Positions 40,453 to 50,289 of a stretch of DNA of 64,000 nt are shown here, piece by piece. Below the pieces are notes generated by a model that had not been told where the DNA came from, did not search any database, and saw only the letters and a list, made by a program, of their open reading frames with translations. Positions within the stretch are counted from its first letter, which is position 1. Each line of letters begins with the position of its first letter. The translations under genes were made by a program, and so were the position numbers. The DNA lies in the NCBI GenBank assembly GCA_052115395.1, contig JBFRGO010000001.1. The stretch is one strand, 5' to 3'. The stretch is from Noviluteimonas sp052115395. GTDB taxonomy: Bacteria; Pseudomonadota; Gammaproteobacteria; Xanthomonadales; Xanthomonadaceae.

Positions 40453-42024
40453 TCAGGGCCGCGCGATCTTGTACATCGCCTGCGCGATCTGCGCACGCAA
40501 GGCATTGCGGTCCTCGCCGATTGTGTACACGTCGCCGTGGGTGCGGCCTTCGATGAAGTGGAACTCCGACTTCGCCCCGAGCCCGTCGAGCGTTTCCTGC
40601 AACCGGTGCGCGGGGCCGTCGAGGAAGAAGGTATCCGCGGTGCCGACCCAAACGTGGATCTTGCCGTCGAGATCGTGCTTCAACGCGGGCCATTGCGTGC
40701 GCAGGCGTTGCGCGAGGTCGTAATGGTCGCGCCAATACGCCGCGACGAAGGGGTCGATCGCACCGGTATCGCGGTCGAACAGCGGCATCGGCCTGCCGTC
40801 GCCACCGTGCGGCGAGAAGACGGCCTCGAACGAGGCCATCTGCCCGCCGTAGTCGCCGAACACGCGCTCGGTCTTCGCCATGTCTTCGGCGTTCGAACGA
40901 TCCTTGCCGCCGTCGCGCATCGCCGGCCACGCGGTGCCGTCGGGCTTGCGATAGAGGTTCGCGCCGGGCGCGTAAATGTCGGGGCCCATGAAGTCGCGGA
41001 AGTCGGTGGGATCGGGCGAGGTCGCGAACGCACCGCCGAAAGTCGTGGGATAAAAAATCTGCATCGACAGTGCGGCCCATCCGCCGGAGGAATGGCCGAA
41101 GGTGAAGCGCCCGCTTGCGCGTGCATCCATGCGGAAGCGACGCTCGAGGTCCGGGATCAACTCGCGCACCAGCGCTTCGCCCCAGGGCCCGTTGTTCACC
41201 GAATCGGTGAACTCATGCGCGCCGGTCGCGATGTCCATCCCGAGCATCACCCAGATCATTTTCGGCGCGCGGCCATCGCGCATCTCGGCGTACAGGCCGG
41301 CGAGCGTCGCCTGCGAGGTATCGACGCTGCCGTTCCAGCCGAGCGTCATGTAGACCGTCGGGTAGCGGTCTTTCCCCGCCTCGTAGCCCGGCGGCGTGAG
41401 CACCCAGCCGGGGATCTTCATGGGGCGGCCGTAGAAGCGCGAAACAACGGCGCTTTCGAAATCGATGCGCGTCGCATGCTGGCGCGCTTCCGGACCGGCC
41501 TCGCGCGTGGCCTTGGCGATGAAGGGATGCGAGAGATCCCAGGGATCGTGCGTGTCCGCGATTTTCGACAACGTCAGCGTCGGGAGCGACGCGCCGTTGC
41601 CGATCGTCGCCGGCACGACGGCACTCGACCAATCGCCGTTCTCGCGCCCGCTGTAGTTGAAGTCGTGGTCGACGTCGAGCACGGCCTGCAGGACGTAGCG
41701 GCCAGGCGCGAGTTTCGAATACGCCGCGGGGAAGGCGAGCGTGTCGAGGTCGGCCACGATCGCTTCGCGCGGCGCGATGCGCGGGACTTCCTGCGCGGCG
41801 ATGGTCACCTTCTGCGGGTCGAAGCCGTCGACGTCGATGCGCTCGACCTTGCCGTCCTTGTTCTTGTCGGCTTTGGCTTCGGGCACGGCGAAGACGATCA
41901 GGCGCCCGCCGGTGGCGGCGGTGGCCGCGGGGTCGAGCTGGACGGTGATCGTGGTGCGTTCGGTCGCCAGGGCCGCGAGGGGGAGCAGAAGGCTCAGGGC
42001 GGCGAGCGTGCGAAGGGTCGACAT
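40453..42024 (-). CDS. Secreted esterase (alpha/beta-hydrolase)
   Basis: This 523-residue protein starts at ATG 42024 (AAGG upstream) and has a signal peptide ending at LAALA before TERTT. A beta-rich N-terminal region (about 20-170) is followed by an alpha/beta-hydrolase domain of the putative esterase (EstD/Fes-like) family, with the nucleophile Ser in FGHSSGGW, and candidate Asp and His in the C-terminal part (VWVGTADTFFLDG; FIEGRTHGDVYTIG). It is exported to the periplasm or outside. Substrate is unknown. Confidence 0.8.
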   Translation of the reverse strand: MSTLRTLAALSLLLPLAALATERTTITVQLDPAATAATGGRLIVFAVPEAKADKNKDGKVERIDVDGFDPQKVTIAAQEVPRIAPREAIVADLDTLAFPAAYSKLAPGRYVLQAVLDVDHDFNYSGRENGDWSSAVVPATIGNGASLPTLTLSKIADTHDPWDLSHPFIAKATREAGPEARQHATRIDFESAVVSRFYGRPMKIPGWVLTPPGYEAGKDRYPTVYMTLGWNGSVDTSQATLAGLYAEMRDGRAPKMIWVMLGMDIATGAHEFTDSVNNGPWGEALVRELIPDLERRFRMDARASGRFTFGHSSGGWAALSMQIFYPTTFGGAFATSPDPTDFRDFMGPDIYAPGANLYRKPDGTAWPAMRDGGKDRSNAEDMAKTERVFGDYGGQMASFEAVFSPHGGDGRPMPLFDRDTGAIDPFVAAYWRDHYDLAQRLRTQWPALKHDLDGKIHVWVGTADTFFLDGPAHRLQETLDGLGAKSEFHFIEGRTHGDVYTIGEDRNALRAQIAQAMYKIARP

Positions 42025-42112
42025 GGGAGGCCTTGGGTCGGGCGTGTCGCGGTTGGATGCAGGGGATGCGCGTTCGGTTGAACGCCACGCGGGCCAGTGT
42101 AGGCTTCGGGCC

Positions 42113-42493
42113 ATGCGCATGCCCTTGCCTGCCGCCGTGGTGTTCGCCGCCGATGTCGCGGGCGTGGCGGCGTTTTATCGCACGGTCTTCCGGATGCGCC
42201 ACGTGGAGGGCGATGCGACCTATGTCGTGCTCGAGCGCGACGGGTTCCAGCTCACCGTCCATGGCTTGCGCGGCGCGCCCGCGGCCAGCGGGGCCACGCG
42301 TGAAGAGACGTACGTGAAGCTGTGCTTCCCCGTCGACAGCATCGACGCCGTGCGGCGCGAAGCCGCGACACTCGGCGGTGAAGTGTGGCCCGCCGAGCGC
42401 GAATGGGAGTCCGAAACCCGCGGCTTCCGCGCCTGCGACGGCCGCGACCCGGAAGGCAACGTGTTCCAGGCGCGCGAGCCGCTGGCCGGCTGA
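42113..42493 (+). CDS. VOC-family (glyoxalase-like) protein
   Basis: This 126-residue protein has one VOC fold: AAVVFAADVAGVAAFYRTVF, an RDGFQLTVHG strand, then KLCFPVDSIDAVRREAATLG and RDPEGNVFQARE. The paired beta-alpha-beta-beta-beta modules and the conserved DPEGN end fit the bleomycin-resistance/dioxygenase superfamily. The Glu metal ligand of the second module may be in FQARE. Start at 42113 or 42119. It lies ahead of the ECF sigma gene. Confidence 0.8.
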   Translation: MRMPLPAAVVFAADVAGVAAFYRTVFRMRHVEGDATYVVLERDGFQLTVHGLRGAPAASGATREETYVKLCFPVDSIDAVRREAATLGGEVWPAEREWESETRGFRACDGRDPEGNVFQAREPLAG

Positions 42494-42540
42494 CCCCGGA
42501 GCGCCGTGATAGTCCGCGCCCTCGTGCGTATCACCCCGGC

Positions 42541-43041
42541 ATGACCGCCGCCCTGCCCCCCGATTTCCAGACCCTGCTCGCCGCCCATCGCGGCATCGTG
42601 CTGAAGGTCGCCGCCACGTATGCGCGCACGCCGGACGACCGCGCGGACCTGACGCAGGACATCGCGATGCACCTGTGGCAAGCGTGGCCCACCTACGACG
42701 CCACGCGTGCGTTCTCGACGTGGTTGTATCGCGTGGCATTGAACGTCGCGATTTCCTGGCAACGCCGCGAACGGCATCGCCGTCATGAATCGCTCGAGGA
42801 AGACGACGACGCGCAAATGGCAGGCGCGCTCGACGTCGATGTCGAAACACGCCAGCAACTCGACCTGGTGCAGCGCGCAATGTCCACGCTAGGTCATCTC
42901 GACCGCGCGCTGCTGCTGTTGCACCTGGAAGGTTGCAGCCATCGCGAAAGCGCGGAGGTCCTCGGCACGACCGAAGGCAACGTCGCCACGCGGTTGAACC
43001 GCATCAAGACCCACCTGCGGCGCGAAGTCGCCGACGCATGA
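42541..43041 (+). CDS. ECF sigma factor
   Basis: This 166-residue sigma-70-family factor has region 2 (DLTQDIAMHLWQAWPTYD, FSTWLYRVALNVAISWQRR) and region 4 (LHLEGCSHRESAEVLGTTEGNVATRLNRIK, quoted in parts). No extra domain. Its stop overlaps an ATG of the next gene (ATGA), so the downstream membrane protein is its probable anti-sigma factor or regulator. The target regulon is unknown. Confidence 0.85.
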   Translation: MTAALPPDFQTLLAAHRGIVLKVAATYARTPDDRADLTQDIAMHLWQAWPTYDATRAFSTWLYRVALNVAISWQRRERHRRHESLEEDDDAQMAGALDVDVETRQQLDLVQRAMSTLGHLDRALLLLHLEGCSHRESAEVLGTTEGNVATRLNRIKTHLRREVADA

Positions 43042-43052
43042 CGGAGACGCAC

Positions 43053-43682
43053 ATGGAACTGCACGAACTCGAATCGGCGTGGAAGACCCTGGATGCGCGC
43101 GTCGCGCGGCAAGCCATCGAACTCACGCAACTGCGATCGCAGAACCTCGCGCTGCGCACGAAGGGCACGCTCGCGCGCGCCTCGTTCGGCCAGTGGGGGC
43201 AGATCGCCATCGGCTTGCTGTTCGCCGTGTGGGGCGGCGGCTATTGGTTCGACCATCTGGGCACGCCGCACCTGGTGGCCTACGGGCTGGCAGTCCATGC
43301 GTACGGCATCGCGTTGCTGGCGACGGCGATCGTGTTGCTGGTGCGCCTGGCGAATGTCGATTACGCGCTGCCCGTCGCCGACGTGCAGCAGCGGTTGCTT
43401 CACTTGCGCCGCACCCGCATCCACTGCGAACGCGTGCTGTGGATCGCCGGCGCGGTGATGTGGGTGCCGATCATGATGATGGCGCTGCGCGCGATCGGGT
43501 TCGACGCGTGGGTGGTCAATCCGTGGTTCGTGCTCGGCAACCTCGGCGTGGGGATCGTGCTCGCTGCGGCTGCGGCGCTGGTGATGTGGCGCAAACCGGC
43601 GTGGTTCGCAAAGCGCGCGATGGAAGGGCCGCTGGCGGAAGTGGAGCGGCAACTCGCGGATCTGGAAACGCTGCGTCCGTGA
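43053..43682 (+). CDS. Membrane protein, probable partner of the ECF sigma factor
   Basis: This 209-residue protein from the ATG 43053 has GGAG 7 bases upstream. An in-frame ATG at 43038 that overlaps the sigma stop is an alternative. The N-terminal about 45 residues are a charged helix (MELHELESAWKTLDARVARQ) that could hold the sigma factor; then come four membrane helices and a basic cytosolic end. The layout fits a membrane anti-sigma or sigma-regulatory protein. No zinc-binding anti-sigma motif (HxxxCxxC) is present. Confidence 0.65.
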   Translation: MELHELESAWKTLDARVARQAIELTQLRSQNLALRTKGTLARASFGQWGQIAIGLLFAVWGGGYWFDHLGTPHLVAYGLAVHAYGIALLATAIVLLVRLANVDYALPVADVQQRLLHLRRTRIHCERVLWIAGAVMWVPIMMMALRAIGFDAWVVNPWFVLGNLGVGIVLAAAAALVMWRKPAWFAKRAMEGPLAEVERQLADLETLRP

Positions 43683-44105
43683 TCAGTGCAGCCGCGCGGC
43701 GGAAATCCTGCGCTGCAACAAGCCACCGGCGAGCATCGCCGGAATGAACACCCAGGCCGTCCACATACCCCCGCCCGCCCCCACGAGCACTGGGCCCGGG
43801 CAATAGCCCGACAGGCCCCAGCCGATTCCGAACAACACCGCGCCGACCACCAGCCTGGCATCGACGATGGTCTTGGTCGGCAGGTGGAAGTCGGCGTCGA
43901 GCAGCGGACGGTCGCGGCGCAGCACGAAGCGGAACAGCAACGCCGTCGTGCCGGTCGCGCCGAGAATCACGAACAGCAACGAGGGATCGAAATCCCCGGC
44001 GACATCTAGGAATCCGAGCACGACATTCGGATCGCTCATGCGCCCGAGGACGAGCCCGATGCCGAACACCGCGCCGGCGAGGAAGGCCGAAAGAATGCGC
44101 GTCAT
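43683..44105 (-). CDS. YeeE/YedE-type half-transporter, second subunit
   Basis: This 140-residue, four-helix membrane protein has the conserved GLSGYCPGPVLVG loop of the YeeE/YedE (DUF6691) family, whose Cys is implicated in thiosulfate or sulfur-compound transfer. Its ATG overlaps the stop of its partner by ATGA (44102-44105). The two halves together correspond to one YeeE-type transporter. Confidence 0.8.
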   Translation of the reverse strand: MTRILSAFLAGAVFGIGLVLGRMSDPNVVLGFLDVAGDFDPSLLFVILGATGTTALLFRFVLRRDRPLLDADFHLPTKTIVDARLVVGAVLFGIGWGLSGYCPGPVLVGAGGGMWTAWVFIPAMLAGGLLQRRISAARLH

Positions 44106-44524
44106 GTCGACGCACCGAACAGATGGCGCACGACGAACACCGTGACCATGCCGGTGGCCACGAACACGAGGACCGAGACGAACGATCGCTTCGACAACCG
44201 CCCGATGCCGCACACCCCGTGGCCGCTCGTACATCCGCCGCCGAGCGTGGTGCCGTAACCCACGAACAAACCAGCGACGATCAGGATCGGCCAGCGCGAT
44301 GGCGACAAGGCGTGTTGGCCTTGCACGTGCATCGCGATACCGCCGGCGAGCATCAGGCCGAACACGAATGCCGCGCGCCATCCCCACTCGGCCGGCGCCG
44401 AGCGCTTGACCAGGTTGTCGAGGATGCCGCTGACGCCGGCGATGCGGCCGTTCGCCCAGAGCAGCCAGCTGGCGGCGAGCCCGATGAGCACGCCGCCCAG
44501 GAGCGATGACAACCACGGGTGCAT
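44102..44524 (-). CDS. YeeE/YedE-type half-transporter, first subunit
   Basis: This 140-residue membrane protein has the paired signature GGGCTSGHGVCGIGRLS with two cysteines in a re-entrant loop. Together with the next gene it makes a split sulfur-transporter-like protein as found in many proteobacteria. Its target is thought to be thiosulfate or a related reduced sulfur compound. Confidence 0.8.
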   Translation of the reverse strand: MHPWLSSLLGGVLIGLAASWLLWANGRIAGVSGILDNLVKRSAPAEWGWRAAFVFGLMLAGGIAMHVQGQHALSPSRWPILIVAGLFVGYGTTLGGGCTSGHGVCGIGRLSKRSFVSVLVFVATGMVTVFVVRHLFGAST

Positions 44525-44530
44525 CGCGCG

Positions 44531-45130
44531 TTACTTCTTGGCGGTCGTTTTCTCGAGCGAGAGCACGACCGATTCGGCGGCGGTGATCACGACCGTGTCG
44601 CCGACGTGCGGTTTCGCCAGCAACGCAGGATCCTGCACCTTCACCGTCATCTGGTTGCCTTCCGGCCCCTTGAGGGTGACGGTCTGGTTGGTCTTGTCGA
44701 TCGCCTCGATCGTCGCCACGACGCGGAACATGCGCGCCGCGCCGGCGGCCGGTGCCTTGTCGCCCGGTGCCTTGCCTGCGCCTTCGACGGCGACGAGCGG
44801 ATCGGCCTTTTCTTCTTCGGTCGGCGCGCGCAATTCGCTGGTGATGCCGATGGTGTACTTCGCGCGCACGGTATCGCCGACGGCGATTTCGTCGAAGCGT
44901 TTGACTTCCGGGTCGACCACGATGGTCTGCGACTCACCCTCTTCGGACTTGAGCGTCACTTCACGCTTGGCCTTGTCGATGGCGGTGACGGTGGCGGTCT
45001 TCTCGATGGTCTGCTCCATCGAGCGCGGGGCATCGGTGGTCTGCTGCGCCTGTGCGAAGGCCGGCAAGGCGAGCACGGCGGCCAGGCAGGTCGCGACGAG
45101 CGTGGGACGGAGCGCGGTGTGACGGTCCAT
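44531..45130 (-). CDS. Exported protein with two similar beta domains
   Basis: The 199-residue protein starts at the ATG 45130 with GGAGAG upstream and has a signal peptide ending at AQA before QQTTD. Two similar beta units follow, each TATVTAIDKAKREVTLKSEEG and TIEAIDKTNQTVTLKGPEG style, with VGDTVRAKY and VGDTVVIT ends. The repeats resemble small beta-barrel periplasmic proteins of unknown function. The gene precedes the YeeE/YedE pair by 6 bases and is probably in one operon with it. Confidence 0.6.
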   Translation of the reverse strand: MDRHTALRPTLVATCLAAVLALPAFAQAQQTTDAPRSMEQTIEKTATVTAIDKAKREVTLKSEEGESQTIVVDPEVKRFDEIAVGDTVRAKYTIGITSELRAPTEEEKADPLVAVEGAGKAPGDKAPAAGAARMFRVVATIEAIDKTNQTVTLKGPEGNQMTVKVQDPALLAKPHVGDTVVITAAESVVLSLEKTTAKK

Positions 45131-45210
45131 GCGATCTCTCCGGGTGGGGACACGCGGAGTCTGGGGGCTTGGTCGCGGGCGGGGTATTGCCCTTTCGGGA
45201 GGCCACGCCC

Positions 45211-45450
45211 TCAGCGCGGGAAGCGCCCGTTGGTCAACAGGAGGATGGCCTTCTCGATGGGCATGAAAACGAACAGCGCGTGGTCCACGCCGTCCAGGAT
45301 GTGCCCCCAATCGCCCGGGCCCGAGTCGGGCACTTCCACCGTGCCGCACAGACGCGACTCCGGCATCTGGGTATACATCTCCCGAGGCGGGAGACAGCAG
45401 GCAGGCAGGAACGCGACGGTTCCACCCTGCTCGTACACGGACAGCTTCAT
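45211..45450 (-). CDS. Hypothetical protein (79 aa)
   Basis: This small gene has GGGGGAG 9 bases before the ATG at 45450, a strong ribosome site. The product has an N-terminal beta hairpin with CC (FLPACCLPPRE), a central Gly/Asp turn and a C-terminal hydrophobic helix (HALFVFMPIEKAILLLT). No family is known. Confidence 0.5.
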   Translation of the reverse strand: MKLSVYEQGGTVAFLPACCLPPREMYTQMPESRLCGTVEVPDSGPGDWGHILDGVDHALFVFMPIEKAILLLTNGRFPR

Positions 45451-45716
45451 CGACTTCTTCTCCCCCCGGCGACGCCTCTCCCCGCGTCGTCGGTCCTGAC
45501 TTGTTGGACACCCGAATGGCAGAGCCTGGCCCTGTGTGGAATTGAACGCGCCGGACACGACAGACCGGCTACGCAACCTCGCCGTTCGTCGGGAAAACAG
45601 GCCCATTTCGCGGTCCGACCGGAAAAAGGACGGCGCGCTCACCCGAACGTGGGGCCCGGGAACGGTTCCAGCCGGTCCGTGTATGCTCGCCCGCACTTCA
45701 AATGCGCGAGGCAGTC

Positions 45717-46196
45717 ATGCGGTCGAAGGGGTTGAAGGTGTGGTGCGCGGTGGCCGCGATGGCCCTGCTGTCGGCCTGCGGCGGCAACGGCCTGGTCAAG
45801 CGCGTGTCCGAGCCGGCGGTCGGCATCCAGCAGCTGACGGTGCAAGCCGACGGCACCTGGTCGGTCGACGTGCGCATCGACAACTACAGCAACGTGCCGA
45901 TGACCTTCGACACCGTCTCGCTCGCGATCAAGATCGGCGATGAAGCCGCCGGCACGCTGAGCGCCTCGCCGGCCCTGCCCGTCGGGCCCGAATCGGCGGA
46001 CATCGCCACGATCAAGCTCACGCCCACCTCCGGCGCGCGCATCGCGATGGCCGACGCGCTGGCCTCGGGCCAGGGCATCTCCTATTCGCTCGATGGCACC
46101 GTCAACGCCTCGACCGAGGGCAAGCCGCGCACGTTCCAGCTCACGCGCCGCAACCAGCTCAACCCCGTGCCCGGCTTGCCGGGCGTGCTGCGCTGA
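45717..46196 (+). CDS. LEA2-like lipoprotein
   Basis: This 159-residue protein starts at the ATG 45717 (GAGG upstream). It has a lipobox LLSAC followed by GG, so it is a lipoprotein with Gly at +2. The beta-rich body (VDVRIDNYSNVPMTFDTVSLAIKIG, in parts) fits the LEA type 2/WHy-like immunoglobulin-fold family that is found in bacterial envelope lipoproteins. Role unknown. Confidence 0.75.
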   Translation: MRSKGLKVWCAVAAMALLSACGGNGLVKRVSEPAVGIQQLTVQADGTWSVDVRIDNYSNVPMTFDTVSLAIKIGDEAAGTLSASPALPVGPESADIATIKLTPTSGARIAMADALASGQGISYSLDGTVNASTEGKPRTFQLTRRNQLNPVPGLPGVLR

Positions 46197-46207
46197 GGGC
46201 CGGTCGC

Positions 46208-48001
<1,794 letters not shown>

Positions 48002-48076
48002 GTGCGCAATTGAGGCCCGTAAATGGTTGAGTTGGGTATTCTTCTGGTCATTGAAGGGGTATAAGCTCGACTCCAG

Positions 48077-48742
48077 ATGGAGACCGATAGAGCGCCACTT
48101 CGCCTCGTCCTTCCGCCTGTTGCGGAACTTGCCGCCGTCGATGACCGCAAGGTCGTCGACATGCAGCAGGCCCGCATCCATGCGGTGCGGCTGCTCTCGC
48201 TCGACGCCCATGGTCGCGTGCTCGACTGGATGAGCTGGCAGGATGCGGCGTGTCTCTATGCACGCGGCGCCGTCGCCTGGACCCTCGGCGATCCCTGCAT
48301 CACCGTCCACGGCGGCATCTGTCGCGCGACCGGCGTGCAGAGCGTGCTCGACCTGCATCCCATCGTCGCCGCCAAGGGCCATGCGCGTCCGCAGGCGCTC
48401 GACCCCACGCCCGCGCTGACCAACGCCGCACTGTTCGCGCGCGACCAGCACCTGTGCCTGTACTGCGGCCACGAGTTCCCGCGCCCGCATCTCACGCGCG
48501 ACCACGTCATGCCCTTGTCGAAGGGCGGGCGCGATACGTGGGAGAACGTGGTCTCGGCCTGTTTCCACTGCAACTCGCGCAAGGGCGGCCGCACCCCGCA
48601 GCAAGCAGGCATGCCCCTGCTGGCCGTTCCGTTCCGTCCGAGCTGGATCGAACACCTGATCCTCTCCAATCGCCACATCCTGGCCGACCAGATGGCGTTC
48701 CTGAAATCGCACCTGCCCAAGCGAGCGCGTTCAATCGCGTGA
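48077..48742 (+). CDS. HNH endonuclease
   Basis: This 221-residue protein has an HNH domain in its second half with CLYCGHEFPRPHLTRDHVMP and NVVSACFHCNSRKGGRTP: two CxxC zinc pairs and the catalytic HNH residues in RDHVMPLSKGG. The N-terminal about 130 residues look like a Trp-poor beta region that may bind DNA. A housekeeping-type HNH protein of this shape is common in this bacterial family; substrate unknown. Confidence 0.85.
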   Translation: METDRAPLRLVLPPVAELAAVDDRKVVDMQQARIHAVRLLSLDAHGRVLDWMSWQDAACLYARGAVAWTLGDPCITVHGGICRATGVQSVLDLHPIVAAKGHARPQALDPTPALTNAALFARDQHLCLYCGHEFPRPHLTRDHVMPLSKGGRDTWENVVSACFHCNSRKGGRTPQQAGMPLLAVPFRPSWIEHLILSNRHILADQMAFLKSHLPKRARSIA

Positions 48743-48758
48743 ACCGCCGCTGTACACT
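48731..48758 (+). promoter_or_regulatory. Possible sigma-70 promoter
   Basis: TTCAAT (48731-48736) and TACACT (48753-48758) are spaced by 16 bases, 30 bases before the ATG at 48789. The match to consensus is only partial. Confidence 0.35.
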
Positions 48759-48788
48759 CCGGACTTTCCTGTCCCGGATTCGCGAAAG

Positions 48789-49904
48789 ATGGCTTTGACG
48801 CTCGGCACCACCGGCATGGATTCCGCCACGGAGGCGGAGCTGCGCGCCGCCTTCCTGCAGGCCAACGCAACCCAGGGCGGCCGCTGGAAGCTCGTTCCGG
48901 AAGCCGAGGCCGACTACGTCGTCGTCGACATGGACAGCATGTACGGCCCCATGAGCTGGCTGCGCCTGCATGCCGCCGGCAAGCAAGTCGTCGGCCTGAC
49001 CTCGGCGCCGCGCACGCAGACCGACTGGCGCCTGGAGCGCCCGATCAACGCGCAGACCGTGGCCACGATGCTCGACCAGATCGCCGGCGGCGCCGGCGCG
49101 AGCGCGCCTGCCGAACCCGTCGTGCAGGCCGTGCCCTCCGGCATGAGCCCCTCGCCGGTGCCGAACGACCAGCTACCCGAAGAAATGCCACTCAAGCCGC
49201 GCGAAGACCTGCGCGCGCCCTCGCCCGCGCCGAAGCTGCCCGACTCCGTGCAGGCCGGCTCGCTCAAGCCCACCACGATCGAACCCACGCCCGCACCGGT
49301 GCCCGCACCCGCGCCGCCGCAGGTCGCTGCCGTCGCCCCGCCGCGCGAACGCCGGCTCGGCGACTGGTTCGCCCCCGGCGAACTCCAGGGCAAGCTGCGC
49401 TACCAGTTGGGCAACGGTCCGGCGGTGCTGATCGACGCCGACGCGCGCCAGTACCACGGTCCCGCCGCGCTCAAGCCGCTGGCCGGTTACTTCGAAGGTC
49501 CGGTCAAGCGCGATCATTTCGGTTCGGTCGACGATGCGACCTTCGCCCGTGAAGCCACCGCGCTCGGCGCCGCGCAACCGCTCGCGCGCCTGCAGTGGTA
49601 CGGCGGGCTGCTCGCCGGCCAGGGCCAGCTGCTGCCCGGCTTCGACCCCGCGGCGCAGTACCGCCTCACCAAGTGGCCGCAGACCGAGCGCGAGTTCCCG
49701 AAGCACTTCCGCATCGCGACCGCGATGATGAAAGGCCCGGCCTCTCTGGACGAGGTGGCCACCGCCAGCGGCGTGCCCTTCGAGGACGTCGTGGATTTCG
49801 TGAACGCCAACCTCGCCACCGGCTTCGCCGAAGTCGTTTCGGACGAGCCCGAACCCGTGGAACCGCAGAAGGGCGGGCTGTTCGGGCGTTTGCGGGGCAA
49901 GTAA
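48789..49904 (+). CDS. Conserved protein upstream of dxs, Pro-rich middle
   Basis: This 371-residue protein has three parts: a receiver-like N-terminal region without phosphorylation site (about 1-95; WKLVPEAEADYVVVDMDSM), a Pro/Ala-rich linker (about 95-190) and a C-terminal globular domain (about 190-371) ending in GLFGRLRGK. The C-terminal part (RLTKWPQTEREFPKHFRIATAMM and FEDVVDFVNANLATGF, in parts) is a helical domain. Function is unknown. A possible promoter lies at 48731. Confidence 0.65.
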   Translation: MALTLGTTGMDSATEAELRAAFLQANATQGGRWKLVPEAEADYVVVDMDSMYGPMSWLRLHAAGKQVVGLTSAPRTQTDWRLERPINAQTVATMLDQIAGGAGASAPAEPVVQAVPSGMSPSPVPNDQLPEEMPLKPREDLRAPSPAPKLPDSVQAGSLKPTTIEPTPAPVPAPAPPQVAAVAPPRERRLGDWFAPGELQGKLRYQLGNGPAVLIDADARQYHGPAALKPLAGYFEGPVKRDHFGSVDDATFAREATALGAAQPLARLQWYGGLLAGQGQLLPGFDPAAQYRLTKWPQTEREFPKHFRIATAMMKGPASLDEVATASGVPFEDVVDFVNANLATGFAEVVSDEPEPVEPQKGGLFGRLRGK

Positions 49905-50289
49905 GTCCCTGCCTGCGCCACCAGATGGGCGCATCGGCCGCCGCATTGGAGGCCGCATTGCTCCGCAAGAGCTCACGCTCCGCAATGCGGCCCCCAACAC
50001 GACGACCGCCGCGCGCAGCGCGTTGCGTTGCGCGATAGCAACCTGCCGACGCGATTCGTCGCTGGTTGCGTGATCCGCGGCAACAGCCAGCACACCAGAC
50101 GGGCGGACGCCTTGCCCCTCGAGGGCATCTCGCAGCCGAGCTCCAGTCGCGCGTTCTCCTCGATGCCCTCTCTGGGACATCGGCGCCTTCGCGGCGACCT
50201 GTACTCCCTCCGAAGGCGGTGGCGCCCCCTTCGCAGCCGCCCATCCCGTGCGGGCTACAATTGCCGCCTTGTTGTCGCAGCCCCCCAAA
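49905..50289. other. 385-base gap before dxs
   Basis: No coding region is convincing here. A 10-bp inverted repeat, GGCCGCATTG (49951-49960) and CAATGCGGCC (49983-49992), could form a hairpin; no T-run follows. TACAAT at 50256-50261 may be a -10 box for dxs, but no good -35 is seen. Confidence 0.5.

Noticed and set aside
48028..48065. Promoter TTGAGT...TATAAG before the HNH gene
   Set aside because: The spacing between the hexamers is too long for sigma-70.
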